NCBI RefSeq assembly: GCF_039537265.1 | Contig: NZ_BAABAE010000003.1 | Span: forward strand, 1,434,867 to 1,498,866 | DNA: 64,000 nucleotides | Reading direction: 5' to 3' | From: Terrimesophilobacter bigeumensis | Lineage (GTDB): Bacteria; Actinomycetota; Actinomycetes; Actinomycetales; Microbacteriaceae | Shown: positions 54,016 to 62,498 of the stretch, piece after piece | Layout: each line of letters starts with the position of its first letter | How positions within the stretch are numbered: position 1 is the stretch's first letter | Program-made: the position numbers and the translations under genes | The notes under the pieces: generated by a model | The model's database searches: none | Told to the model about the DNA's origin: nothing | What the model saw: only the letters and a program-made list of their open reading frames with translations

Positions 54016-54764
54016 GAGGCCACCGCTCGGATCGAGTAACCGACGCCGCGCACGGTGTGGATCATCCGCGGCCCCAGCGTGTCGATCTTGCGCCGAAGGT
54101 AAGAGATGTAGAGCTCGACGATGCTCGACCGCCCGGCGAAGTCGTAGCTCCAGACGTGGTCGAGGATCTGCGCCTTGCTGAGCACACGGCGCGGATTGCG
54201 CATGAGGTAGCGAAGGAGCTCGAACTCGGTCGCCGTGAGTTCGACCGGGGTATCGCCGCGGTGCACCTCGTAACTCTCCTCGTTGAGGACGAGGTCGCCG
54301 ACGCGCACCACGGGGTCCTCGGTCGCCGTCGCAGCAAGCGCGCTGCGGCGCAGGAGCCCCCGCAGGCGCGCGACGAGCTCCTCGAGACTGAAGGGCTTGG
54401 TCACATAGTCGTCGCCGCTCGCCGTGAGCCCGGCGACACGGTCGCGCACGGCATCCTTCGCGGTCAGGAAGAGCACGGGCGCGGTGAGGCCGTCCGCACG
54501 AAGCCGCCGCAGCACCTCGAACCCGTCGATATCGGGGAGCATGACGTCGAGCACGACGACATCCGGGCGGAACTCGCGCGCGAGCGTGATCGCCCGGTGG
54601 CCGAGCCCCGCGGTGGCGACCTCCCACCCTTCGTAGCGCAGCGCCATGGTCAGCAGATCGGAGAGCGAGGCCTCGTCGTCGACGACGAGCGCCCGGATGC
54701 GCGCACCGTCGGTGCGCACGAGAGGCGTTGCGCGCGCGAACTGCTCGCGCTGAAGGTCGGTCAC
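54012..54764 (-). CDS. OmpR/PhoB-family response regulator
   Basis: 250 aa. The N-terminus is extended by about 20 residues before the receiver fold. Receiver acid pocket Asp29-Asp30, phospho-Asp73 (VVVLDVMLPDIDG) and Lys in DYVTKPFSLEELVARL. The C-terminal winged helix has VELTATEFELLRYLMRNPRR and the recognition segment SIVELYISYLRRKID, ending with VRGVGYSIR. Transcribed with the kinase that follows. Confidence 0.96.
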   Translation of the reverse strand: MTDLQREQFARATPLVRTDGARIRALVVDDEASLSDLLTMALRYEGWEVATAGLGHRAITLAREFRPDVVVLDVMLPDIDGFEVLRRLRADGLTAPVLFLTAKDAVRDRVAGLTASGDDYVTKPFSLEELVARLRGLLRRSALAATATEDPVVRVGDLVLNEESYEVHRGDTPVELTATEFELLRYLMRNPRRVLSKAQILDHVWSYDFAGRSSIVELYISYLRRKIDTLGPRMIHTVRGVGYSIRAVAS

Positions 54765-54850
54765 TCTTCCAGTTCTCGCACACCGGCGTTCAGGCCGACT
54801 GGGCGCGAGCTATGTATTCGCTGTGCGCACGAGGAGCCAGTGGGGATGAG

Positions 54851-55090
54851 TCAGTGGGACTGGATCTCGCGGATCCGTACGAGCACCCGCGCCCGGAGCT
54901 CCTCCGGCGCGGTCTCATTGCACGCCCGCTGCACCGCCTGGGTGAGCACGACCCCGACCCGGGCCTCGCCCTCGCAGTCACCGCAGGTCGCCATGTGCTC
55001 GGCGATGTCGGTGTAGTCCTCCTTGCACAACTCGTTGTGCAGGAACTCCTCGAGTTCGGCGAGCGCCTTCTCGCATCCGCAATCGGTCAT
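54851..55090 (-). CDS. rsrA: Mycothiol-system anti-sigma factor (RsrA/RshA)
   Basis: 79 aa zinc anti-sigma factor of the ZAS family, holding the SigR/SigH-type sigma factor inactive until thiol oxidation. The redox and zinc ligands are His32, Cys36 and Cys39 (EHMATCGDCE); further cysteines at 4, 6 and 22 give the extra thiol typical of RsrA. C-terminal helix (PEELRARVLVRIREIQSH). Its ATG overlaps the sigma factor stop by four bases. Confidence 0.94.
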   Translation of the reverse strand: MTDCGCEKALAELEEFLHNELCKEDYTDIAEHMATCGDCEGEARVGVVLTQAVQRACNETAPEELRARVLVRIREIQSH

Positions 55091-55692
55091 TTCTTCGCTC
55101 CAGAGGTTGCGTACTCGGCGAGCAGCTCGCGCAGCAACCGCCTGCCACGATGCAGACGGCTCATGACGGTGCCCACCGGGGTTTTCATGATGTCGGCGAT
55201 CTCCTGGTAGGAGAAGCCTTCGACGTCGGCGAAGTACACCGCGAGGCGGAAGTCCTCCGGGATCGACTGCAGCGCATCCTTGACCGCGCTGTCGGGGAGG
55301 TGGTCGATCGCCTCCGCCTCGGCCGACCGCGTGATGGTCGAGGTGGCCGACACCGCGCCGCCGAGCTGCCAGTCCTCGAGCTCGTCGATCGTGCCCTGGT
55401 ACGGGTTGCGCTGGTTCTTGCGATAGCTGTTGATGAAGGTGTTGGTGAGGATGCGGTACAGCCAGGCCTTGAGGTTGGTCCCCTGCCTGAACTGGCCGAA
55501 TGCGGCGAAGGCCTTGACGAAGGTCTCCTGCACGAGGTCGGCCGCGTCGGCGGGATTGCGGGTCATGCGCATGGCCGCCGCGTAGAGCTGGTCCATGAAC
55601 GGGATCGCCTGCTCCTCGAAGAGTTCCCGCAGGTTCTCGACGGATCCCGGCTCGACGGGCTCCGGCTCGGACTGGTCTTCTGTAGTCGTCAT
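55087..55692 (-). CDS. sigH: ECF/SigR (SigH)-type RNA polymerase sigma factor
   Basis: 201 aa from ATG 55692; a longer form from GTG 55731 (with GGGAG five bases upstream) is possible since no Shine-Dalgarno precedes the ATG. Region 2 is PFMDQLYAAAMRMTRNPADA through DLVQETFVKAFAAFGQFRQG and LKAWLYRILTNTFINSYRK; region 4 is YFADVEGFSYQEIADIMKTP with GTVMSRLHRGRRLLRELL. This is the SigR/SigH/SigE thiol-stress group, paired with RsrA. A SigR-consensus promoter upstream suggests autoregulation. Confidence 0.95.
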   Translation of the reverse strand: MTTTEDQSEPEPVEPGSVENLRELFEEQAIPFMDQLYAAAMRMTRNPADAADLVQETFVKAFAAFGQFRQGTNLKAWLYRILTNTFINSYRKNQRNPYQGTIDELEDWQLGGAVSATSTITRSAEAEAIDHLPDSAVKDALQSIPEDFRLAVYFADVEGFSYQEIADIMKTPVGTVMSRLHRGRRLLRELLAEYATSGAKK

Positions 55693-55771
55693 CGCGGCCA
55701 AGCTTAGTTCGAGCACGGGCATCTCAAGCACGGTCACTCCCGGCCACCCCTCTCCTCGCAGCAAACGCCGA

Positions 55772-55777
55772 TACTCT
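55772..55777 (+). promoter_or_regulatory. Candidate -10 box for aroA
   Basis: TACTCT, eight bases before the aroA ATG, giving a leaderless or near-leaderless message. It sits beside the leftward sigH promoter. Confidence 0.35.
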
Positions 55778-55780
55778 GGT

Positions 55781-55806
55781 AACCGATGCTAGTTTCCAGA
55801 TATTCC
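55781..55806 (-). promoter_or_regulatory. SigR/SigH-type promoter driving sigH-rsrA
   Basis: On the minus strand GGAAT (55806-55802), exactly 18 bases, then GTT (55783-55781), which is the full SigR consensus GGAAT-N18-GTT. It would start transcription near 55774, ahead of either sigH start. The -35 lies within codons 6-7 of aroA. Confidence 0.7.
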
Positions 55807-57225
55807 AAACCGGAGTTCAATCCGTACGAGAACGACGACCTCGTGCTGGAGACACCGGACGGTCCGTGGCGGGCTCCGCGCGCCGAGGGACCCCTCTCGG
55901 CAAGGCTCGGCATCCCGGGTTCCAAGTCGCTCACCAACCGGGAGCTCGTGCTCTCGGCCCTGGCTGACGGACCCTCCCTCCTGCGCGCTCCGCTGCACTC
56001 CCGTGACACCGCGCTCATGGCCGAGGCGCTGCGCGAACTCGGCACGCTCATCGAGGAGGTGCCGGGCGAGGGCGCTTTCGGCCCCGACTGGCGGGTGACC
56101 CCCCAGGAGCTCACCGGCGGCTCGTCGATCGACTGCGGGTTGGCCGGTACCGTCATGCGGTTCGTTCCCCCCGTTGCGGCACTCGCGCTCGGACCGGTCG
56201 CCTTCGACGGCGATCCGCACGCCCGCAAGCGCCCGATGCGCGCGACGATCGACGCCCTGCGCGCCCTCGGTGTCGATGTGACGGATGATGGTCGCGGCAC
56301 TCTTCCGTTCAGCATGTACGGCATGGGCACGGTGGCGGGCGGCGAACTCGAGGTGGATGCCTCCGAGTCCAGCCAGTTCGTCTCGGCCTTCCTGCTCGTG
56401 GCCGCACGCTTCGAGAACGGCCTGACGCTTCGGCACACCGGCGCCGTGCTCCCGAGCCTGCCCCACATCGAGATGACGATCGCGACGCTTGCCGCGAGGG
56501 GCGTGGAGGTGTCGAGCGAGGCATCCGGAACCTGGCAGGTCTCCCCCGGTCCGATCGCCGGACGCGAGGTCGACATCGAGCCGGACCTTTCCAACGCGGC
56601 ACCGTTCCTCGCCGCTGCGCTCGTCGCCGGCGGCACCGTGACGATCGAGGGATGGCCCGAGCGCACGACGCAGGTCGGCGCCCAGCTCGAGAGGCTGCTC
56701 GGGCTCTTCGGGGCGAGCGCCCGGCGGGAGGGAACGGATCTCACGATCGACGGCGGACTCGGCGTTCTCGGCGGGAGTTCCCTCGCCGGAATCGATCTCG
56801 ACCTGAGTGAGGGCGGGGAACTGGCTCCCGCGCTCGTCGCCCTCGCCGCGCTGGCCGACGGGCCGAGTCGCATCACCGGGATCGGGCACCTGCGCGGCCA
56901 TGAGACCGACCGCCTCGCGGCCCTCGCGGCCGAGCTGGGTGCCCTCGGGGGCGCCGTGACCGAACTCGACGACGGGCTCGCGATCGAGCCGAGGCCCCTC
57001 CATGGCGGCCTCTGGCACAGCTACGGCGATCACCGGATGGCGACGGCCGGCGCGATCATCGGCCTCGCCGTCGACGACGTGGAGATCGAGGACATCGGCA
57101 CGACCGCGAAGACGCTCCCCGAGTTCCCGGCACTCTGGCGGAACCTCGTTCGCCCGCAGGCGGCCGCCGGCACCGTCTCCATCGACCCGTTCTCCAGCGG
57201 CGCGCTCGGGCTCGGGCTCGGCTGA
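55786..57225 (+). CDS. aroA: 3-phosphoshikimate 1-carboxyvinyltransferase (EPSP synthase)
   Basis: Shikimate-pathway enzyme joining PEP and shikimate-3-phosphate. 479 aa with a longer, actinobacterial N-terminus (MLVSRYSKPEFNPYENDD). The substrate-binding start GIPGSKSLTNRELVLSAL, the CGLAGTVMRFVPP loop, and the late SYGDHRMATAGAIIGLA block are intact. The N-terminal codons also carry the -35 of the divergent sigH promoter. rsgA follows after 11 bases. Confidence 0.97.
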   Translation: MLVSRYSKPEFNPYENDDLVLETPDGPWRAPRAEGPLSARLGIPGSKSLTNRELVLSALADGPSLLRAPLHSRDTALMAEALRELGTLIEEVPGEGAFGPDWRVTPQELTGGSSIDCGLAGTVMRFVPPVAALALGPVAFDGDPHARKRPMRATIDALRALGVDVTDDGRGTLPFSMYGMGTVAGGELEVDASESSQFVSAFLLVAARFENGLTLRHTGAVLPSLPHIEMTIATLAARGVEVSSEASGTWQVSPGPIAGREVDIEPDLSNAAPFLAAALVAGGTVTIEGWPERTTQVGAQLERLLGLFGASARREGTDLTIDGGLGVLGGSSLAGIDLDLSEGGELAPALVALAALADGPSRITGIGHLRGHETDRLAALAAELGALGGAVTELDDGLAIEPRPLHGGLWHSYGDHRMATAGAIIGLAVDDVEIEDIGTTAKTLPEFPALWRNLVRPQAAAGTVSIDPFSSGALGLGLG

Positions 57226-57236
57226 GCCCTCCGCGC

Positions 57237-58283
57237 ATGAGCTGGCTGACCGACGACCAGGACGAGGACAAGTACGCGGACTACGAGGCCCGCACCCGCC
57301 CGAACCCGAAGGGCAACCGGGCGCGCACGAAGATCCGCCCGGAGCATTCGGATGCTGTGACCGGCCGTGTGCTCACCGTGGATCGCGGGCGCTACTCGGT
57401 GCTCGTCGGCGAGGGCACGCGCGACGAGCGCGAGGCGAGCGCCTCCAGGGCGAGCGAGTTGCGCAAGCAGGCCATCGTCACGGGCGACCGGGTCGACCTC
57501 GTCGGTGACACGAGCGGCGACGACGGGACGCTCGCACGCATCGTGCGCATCCAGCCCCGCACCACGGTGCTGCGCCGCAGCGCCGACGACACCGACGAGG
57601 TCGAGCGCATCATCGTCGCGAACGCCGACCAGATGCTCATCGTCGTCGCGGCGGCCGACCCTGAACCCCGGCCCCGGCTCGTCGACCGCTACCTCGTGGC
57701 CGCCTTCGACGCGGGAATCGCACCGATCCTGTGCGTCACGAAGACCGACCTCGCCGATCCTGCTCCGTTCCTCGCGAACTTCGCCGGCCTCGACCTCACC
57801 GTCGTGACGAGCGCACATGACGACGTCCCGCTCGAGCGACTGCGTGAGCTGCTCAGTGGGCACACGACCGTCGCGGTCGGGCATTCCGGTGTCGGCAAGT
57901 CGACGCTCGTGAACGCTCTCGTGCCGGATGCCAACCGTGCGATCGGCCGGGTCAACACCGTCACGGGGCGCGGTCGTCATACCTCGTCCTCGAGCATCTC
58001 GTACCGCGTCGACGCCGGCCACTCGACCTCCGGTGAGCTGCCCGGCTGGATCATCGACACCCCCGGCGTGCGCTCCTTCGGGCTGGGCCACGTCGATCCG
58101 GAGAACATCCTGAAGTCCTTCACCGACCTCGCCGAACTCGCGAAGGACTGCCCGCGCGGCTGCACCCATCTGCCGGATGCGCCGGACTGCGCGATCGACG
58201 AGCGGGTGCGCGCGGGCGAGCTCGGCGAGGTGGGCAGGCTGCGGCTCGATTCGCTGCAGCGGCTTCTCGCTACCCTTGCATGA
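57237..58283 (+). CDS. rsgA: Small ribosomal subunit biogenesis GTPase RsgA
   Basis: Circularly permuted GTPase maturing the 30S subunit (348 aa). An N-terminal basic segment precedes the OB domain (VLTVDRGRYSVLVGEGT). The G-motifs appear in permuted order: TKTD (G4), then the P-loop GHSGVGKSTLVNAL and DTPGVRSFGL. The C-terminal zinc ligands are in KDCPRGCTHLPDAPDCAI (Cys, Cys, His, Cys). In the aroA-rsgA-hisN operon, overlapping hisN. Confidence 0.96.
   Translation: MSWLTDDQDEDKYADYEARTRPNPKGNRARTKIRPEHSDAVTGRVLTVDRGRYSVLVGEGTRDEREASASRASELRKQAIVTGDRVDLVGDTSGDDGTLARIVRIQPRTTVLRRSADDTDEVERIIVANADQMLIVVAAADPEPRPRLVDRYLVAAFDAGIAPILCVTKTDLADPAPFLANFAGLDLTVVTSAHDDVPLERLRELLSGHTTVAVGHSGVGKSTLVNALVPDANRAIGRVNTVTGRGRHTSSSSISYRVDAGHSTSGELPGWIIDTPGVRSFGLGHVDPENILKSFTDLAELAKDCPRGCTHLPDAPDCAIDERVRAGELGEVGRLRLDSLQRLLATLA
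58271..58276 (+). promoter_or_regulatory. Candidate -10 box of an internal hisN promoter
   Basis: TACCCT within the last codons of rsgA, six bases before ATG 58283, fitting a leaderless hisN transcript in addition to operon read-through. Confidence 0.25.
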
Positions 58284-59071
58284 TGGCCGACTTCACACTC
58301 TCCCAGGACCTCGCCTTCGCGCTCTCACTCGCCGACCTCGCGGATGCGATCTCGCTCGACCGCTTCCGGGCGGCCGACCTCGAGATCTCGATGAAGCCGG
58401 ACATGACCCAGGTGACGGATGCCGATAAGGCCGTCGAGGCGAGCATCCGGGAGGAGATCGCGGCGGGGCGCCCCGGCGACTCGATCTACGGTGAGGAGTT
58501 CGGGACCATCGGCGACTCACGCCGCCAGTGGATCGTCGACCCGATCGACGGCACCGCCAATTTCGTTCGGGGGGTGCCGGTCTGGACGACGCTCATCGCA
58601 CTCGCGGTCGACGGCGTGCCCGTGCTCGGCGTCGCGAGTGCCCCCGCACTCGGCCGGCGATGGTGGGGGGCTGACGGCCTCGGAGCGCACACGCGCGACA
58701 TCGACGGAAGCGAGCGCAGCATCCGGGTCTCCGGCGTCTCTGCGCTGTCGGATGCCTCGGTCGCCCTGAGCGGCCTCGACCGCTTCGAGAAGGAGGGCAG
58801 GCTCGAGAACTACCTCGAGCTCGCGCGGCAGGTGTGGCGCACGCGCGACTACAGCGACGCCTGGCCGTACATGATGGTCGCGGAGGGCGTCGTGGATGTC
58901 GCGGGCGAGTTCGGTCTGCAGCCCTACGACATGGCGGCGCTCTTCCCCATCGTCGCCGAGGCCGGCGGAGTGCTCACGGCGATGGACGGGGAGCCGGGCC
59001 CATGGCACGGCTCGGCACTCGCGACCAACGGGTTGTTGCACGATGCTGTGCGGGCGGTTCTGGGAGCATAG
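58283..59071 (+). CDS. hisN: Histidinol-phosphatase (inositol monophosphatase family)
   Basis: Metal-dependent phosphatase (262 aa) of the IMPase fold. Metal ligands: Glu in YGEEFGT and the DPIDGTANFVRGVPVW loop; the late WPYMMVAEGVVDVAGEFGLQ block fits the HisN group. Two adjacent ATGs (58280, 58283) are possible; 58283 is chosen by its distance to TACCCT. The aroA-rsgA-hisN order is a recurring actinobacterial arrangement and supports the HisN rather than generic IMPase call. Overlaps rsgA by one base (four if ATG 58280 is used). Confidence 0.9.
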   Translation: MADFTLSQDLAFALSLADLADAISLDRFRAADLEISMKPDMTQVTDADKAVEASIREEIAAGRPGDSIYGEEFGTIGDSRRQWIVDPIDGTANFVRGVPVWTTLIALAVDGVPVLGVASAPALGRRWWGADGLGAHTRDIDGSERSIRVSGVSALSDASVALSGLDRFEKEGRLENYLELARQVWRTRDYSDAWPYMMVAEGVVDVAGEFGLQPYDMAALFPIVAEAGGVLTAMDGEPGPWHGSALATNGLLHDAVRAVLGA

Positions 59072-59208
59072 TTCGCCGCGCTGCAGAGCGAGGGGGATCA
59101 CCGCAACACACGCGCAGACAGCGTCCCCGAGTTCCTTCCCGAACGTGCGACGGCGGCGGTATGCTGCTGCCAGCCGCGACGATGTTCCGGCGTCTGAGAG
59201 GGGAACCC

Positions 59209-59700
59209 ATGCACCGTCGCATGATCAGAGTCGTCGGCATCGCCGCGATGCTCGCAGCCGGCACGGCTCTCGCCGGTTGCGGTGCCGTTGGCGGCATCGT
59301 GGGTCAGCTCACCGGCGGCAGCCCGCTCGACGACTCGAGCGCCTTCGCGATCGAGGTCGGCGACTGCTTCACCGAGCCGACGGCCGACGCCGAAGGGTTC
59401 ATCAGCGAGATCGCCGCCGCCGAGTGCGCTCTCGCGCACGACGACGAAGCCTATGCGAGCGTGCTCATGGCGGATGCCGCATTCCCCGGCGACGATGCAG
59501 CTCTGAACCAGGCCGAGGACGCCTGCAGTTCGCGCTTCTTCGACTTCATCGGCGCAGCATCCGACTATGCCGGGACCCTGAACTACTCGTACTTCTACCC
59601 GTCGTCCGGAAGCTGGGACGCAGGCGACCGGGAGATCCTCTGCTACGTCTACGACGAGGCGGGCCAGACGACCGGAAGCCTGAAGGGCGCCGCGAGCTGA
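59209..59700 (+). CDS. Septum-formation-domain-type lipoprotein
   Basis: 163 aa from ATG 59209 with GAGAGGGGAA upstream. The signal peptide (RVVGIAAMLAAGTALAGC) ends in a lipobox with Cys near residue 25. The mature part has the pattern AIEVGDCFTEPTADAEG, AAAECALAHDDEAYASV and DACSSRFFDFIG, with paired cysteines, like the Septum_form (PF13845-type) extracytoplasmic domain. Function in the family is loosely defined. The 137-bp gap before it holds no gene. Confidence 0.78.
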   Translation: MHRRMIRVVGIAAMLAAGTALAGCGAVGGIVGQLTGGSPLDDSSAFAIEVGDCFTEPTADAEGFISEIAAAECALAHDDEAYASVLMADAAFPGDDAALNQAEDACSSRFFDFIGAASDYAGTLNYSYFYPSSGSWDAGDREILCYVYDEAGQTTGSLKGAAS

Positions 59701-59721
59701 CGCTCGAACCTTCGATTTCTG

Positions 59722-59746
59722 CATTTTTGCATCCTGTGCAAAAATG
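59722..59746. promoter_or_regulatory. Perfect 10-bp inverted repeat, operator-like, before the efflux pump
   Basis: CATTTTTGCA (59722-59731), loop TCCTG, TGCAAAAATG (59737-59746). It ends five bases before the efflux pump ATG. AT-rich arms stand out in this GC-rich sequence. No T-run on the plus strand downstream, so operator is more likely than terminator, though it also lies 21 bases after the lipoprotein stop. Confidence 0.6.
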
Positions 59747-59751
59747 ACGTA

Positions 59752-61365
59752 ATGACTTCTCCCGCCGCGCCCCGAACCGAAAGGGCACGTGTCGAGCGGG
59801 CACGCTCCCACGAATCCACCCGCGGTCTCATCCTGCTCTTCGTCGGCCTCATGCTCGCGATGCTGCTGGCCTCCCTCAGCCAGACTGTGCTGAGCGCTGC
59901 CATGCCGACCATGGTCGGTGAGCTCAACGGCGTCGATCTCATGCTCTGGGTCATGACCGCCTACATCCTCGCTTCGACCATCATGATGCCCATCTACGGC
60001 AAGATGGGCGACCTCATTGGCCGCAAGGGCCTGCTGCTCTTCGCGATCACGGCGTTCATGGCCGGATCGGTGCTCGGCGGCCTCGCTGGCGACATGAACA
60101 TGCTCATCATCGCCCGGGTCGTGCAGGGCATCGGCGGCGGCGGACTCATGATCCTTTCGCAGGCGATCATCGCGGATGTCGTTCCCGCCCGCGAGCGCGG
60201 CAAGTACATGGGTGTCATGGGCGCCGTCTTCGCGGTCTCCTCGGTCGCCGGCCCACTCCTCGGCGGCTGGTTCACCGAGGGGATCGGCTGGCGCTGGACC
60301 TTCTGGATCAACATCCCGCTCGGCATCCTGGCCCTCGCAGCATCCATCGCCTTCCTGCACCTTCCCAAGCACGACACGAGCGTCAAGCCGCGCATCGACG
60401 TGTTCGGCATGGCCCTGCTCGCCGCGGCCACGACCTGCCTCGTGCTCATCGCGAGCTGGGGCGGAAGCGCCTACGACTGGGATTCGCTGCAGATCATCAT
60501 GCTCGGGGTCGGCACCGTCGTCGCAGGCGGCCTGTTCGTTCTCGTCGAGTTGCGCACGCCGGAGCCCATCATCCCGATGAGTCTGTTCCGCGAGCGCAAC
60601 TTCACCCTCACGACCATCGCCGGCCTCCTCACCGGCGTCGCCATGTTCGGTGTGATCGGCTACCTGCCCACGTACCTGCAGATGACCTTCGGCCAGGACG
60701 CGACGACCGCCGGCCTCCTCATGATCCCGATGATGGGCGCACTGCTCGTCACCTCCGTCGTGACCGGCTGGCTCGTGAGCCGCTACGGACGGTACAAGTG
60801 GATGCCCATGGTCGGTGCTCTCTTCGTCGCGGCCGGACTTTCCCTGCTCAGCACCATGACCCCGGAGACGCCGTTGTGGGTGTTCTGCAGCTACCTCGCG
60901 GTCATGGGCGTCGGGCTCGGGACGAGCATGCAGATCCTCGTGCTCATCGTGCAGAACACGTTCCACGTGCGCATGGTCGGCACCGCGACCGCCGCCAACA
61001 ACTACTTCCGCCAGATCGGGGCGACACTCGGCAGTGCCTTCGTGGGGAGCCTGTTCGCGACGCGCCTGTTCGACCTGCTCGCCGAGCGGCTTCCGGTAGC
61101 GGGTGCGCTGCCCGGTGGCAGCGCCCATTCGCTCACCCCGGACGCCGTCAAGCACCTGCCGGACGCGCTCCGCACCCTCATCGACCAGGCCTACAACGAC
61201 GCACTCACGCCGCTCTTCCTCTGGATGGTGCCGCTCGCGCTCGCCGCCTTCGTGCTGCTGTGCTTCATCAGGGAAGTGCCGCTCGCGACCACGATCGACC
61301 GCGACTCGGTCATCGAGAACTCGGTGGCGGAAGGCAACCTGCTTGTGACGGCCGACGAAGGTTGA
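59752..61365 (+). CDS. DHA2-family MFS multidrug efflux transporter
   Basis: 537 aa, 14 hydrophobic helices (EmrB/QacA type). Motif A follows helix 2 (PIYGKMGDLIGRKGLLLF), and motif C lies in helix 5 (VSSVAGPLLGGWFTEG). The N-terminal 40 residues are charged and cytoplasmic. Likely drug/proton antiport. No Shine-Dalgarno precedes the ATG; the palindrome just upstream suggests local repressor control, but no repressor gene is adjacent. Confidence 0.93.
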   Translation: MTSPAAPRTERARVERARSHESTRGLILLFVGLMLAMLLASLSQTVLSAAMPTMVGELNGVDLMLWVMTAYILASTIMMPIYGKMGDLIGRKGLLLFAITAFMAGSVLGGLAGDMNMLIIARVVQGIGGGGLMILSQAIIADVVPARERGKYMGVMGAVFAVSSVAGPLLGGWFTEGIGWRWTFWINIPLGILALAASIAFLHLPKHDTSVKPRIDVFGMALLAAATTCLVLIASWGGSAYDWDSLQIIMLGVGTVVAGGLFVLVELRTPEPIIPMSLFRERNFTLTTIAGLLTGVAMFGVIGYLPTYLQMTFGQDATTAGLLMIPMMGALLVTSVVTGWLVSRYGRYKWMPMVGALFVAAGLSLLSTMTPETPLWVFCSYLAVMGVGLGTSMQILVLIVQNTFHVRMVGTATAANNYFRQIGATLGSAFVGSLFATRLFDLLAERLPVAGALPGGSAHSLTPDAVKHLPDALRTLIDQAYNDALTPLFLWMVPLALAAFVLLCFIREVPLATTIDRDSVIENSVAEGNLLVTADEG

Positions 61366-61372
61366 GCCCGGC

Positions 61373-61435
61373 TCGCGCGGGTGTTCTTGTCCTGCGCGGG
61401 TGAGAATGGACCCGCGCGGGACGAATTCGCCCGCG
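61373..61435. repeat. 63-bp repeated intergenic element, copy A
   Basis: Ungapped alignment with copy B (62499-62561) gives 53 identities of 63. GCGCGGGT (61394-61401) pairs with ACCCGCGC (61410-61417) around GAGAATGG; CGCGGG (61415-61420) can instead pair with CCCGCG (61430-61435). The two hairpins share bases, so they exclude each other in part. Starts seven bases after the efflux-pump stop. Confidence 0.75.
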
Positions 61436-61460
61436 TAACCCGACGAGGAGGCCGGCCCTC

Positions 61461-62492
61461 ATGCGCGCTGTCGTGATTCGTGATTTCGGCGTGCGGCCGA
61501 CGGTCCGCGACGTGCCGGCCCCGACCTGCTCACCCGGTGGCGCGGTCATCCGGGTGCTTGCCACCGGGCTCTGCCGGAGTGACTGGCACGGGTGGATGGG
61601 GCACGACGACGGCATCAGACTCCCGCATGTGCCCGGCCACGAGTTCGCCGGAGTGATCGAGTCGGTCGGCGAACAGGTGACCGGCTGGGCGGCGGGTGAC
61701 CGCGTCACCGTGCCGTTCGTGTGCGCGTGCGGCAGGTGCGAGCAGTGCCTGGTCGGAAACCAGCAGGTGTGCGACAACCAGGAGCAGCCGGGTTTCACCC
61801 AGTGGGGCTCCTTCGCCGAACTCGTCGCGATCGCCGAAGCCGACACGAACCTCGTCGCGCTGCCGGACGACCTCGACTTCGTTTCGGCAGCCGCCCTCGG
61901 TTGCCGGTTCGCGACCGCCTACCGCGCCGTCATGACCCAGGGCCGGGTGAAGGCCGACGAATGGGTTGCGGTCCACGGATGCGGCGGCGTCGGTCTCTCC
62001 GCCATCATGATCGCCGTCGCGGCGGGCGCGAAGGTCGTCGCCGTCGACGTCTCGGAGAGGGCACTCGCCGTCGCTGCCGAGCTCGGCGCCGTGGCCGTGC
62101 CCGGCAGCAGGGATGTCGCCGCGGAAGTGCGGGAGGTCACGGGCGGCGGAGCGCACCTCTCCCTCGATGCCTTCGGCAGCGCCGCGACCTGCGACAACTC
62201 GATCCGCAGCCTGCGCAAGCGAGGCCGTCACGTGCAGGTCGGCCTCATGACCGGCGAGCACGCGCGTGCGCCGATCCCGATGGACCTCGTCATAGCGAGC
62301 GAGCTCGAGATCCTCGGCAGCCACGGCATGGCCGCGTACGAGTACCCGGCGATGCTCGCGAGCATCGCCCGAGGCGACATCGACCCCCGGATGCTCGTCG
62401 GCCGCACGATCGCGCTCGATGACGCGCCCGAGGCGCTCGCCACCATGGAAGGCGGCAGCCATCCGGGAATGACGGTCATCGGCCTGTCGTAG
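61461..62492 (+). CDS. Zinc-dependent alcohol dehydrogenase
   Basis: MDR-type alcohol dehydrogenase (343 aa). Catalytic zinc ligands Cys near residue 36 (ATGLCRSDWHGWMGH) and His with Glu in VPGHEFAGVIESVG. Structural zinc cysteines are in PFVCACGRCEQCLVGNQQVC. The NAD(P) loop is WVAVHGCGGVGLSAIMIAVA, here with the unusual H-G-C-G. Substrate unknown; relatives act on alcohols or polyols. Flanked on both sides by the 63-bp element. Confidence 0.93.
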   Translation: MRAVVIRDFGVRPTVRDVPAPTCSPGGAVIRVLATGLCRSDWHGWMGHDDGIRLPHVPGHEFAGVIESVGEQVTGWAAGDRVTVPFVCACGRCEQCLVGNQQVCDNQEQPGFTQWGSFAELVAIAEADTNLVALPDDLDFVSAAALGCRFATAYRAVMTQGRVKADEWVAVHGCGGVGLSAIMIAVAAGAKVVAVDVSERALAVAAELGAVAVPGSRDVAAEVREVTGGGAHLSLDAFGSAATCDNSIRSLRKRGRHVQVGLMTGEHARAPIPMDLVIASELEILGSHGMAAYEYPAMLASIARGDIDPRMLVGRTIALDDAPEALATMEGGSHPGMTVIGLS

Positions 62493-62498
62493 GCGCTT

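Noticed and set aside
13203..59110. Shared repeat between the prmC spacer (13203-13253) and the region after hisN (59072-59105, GAGCGAGGG and TCACCGCA)
   Set aside because: Only short words match and the order is irregular; could be chance in GC-rich sequence.
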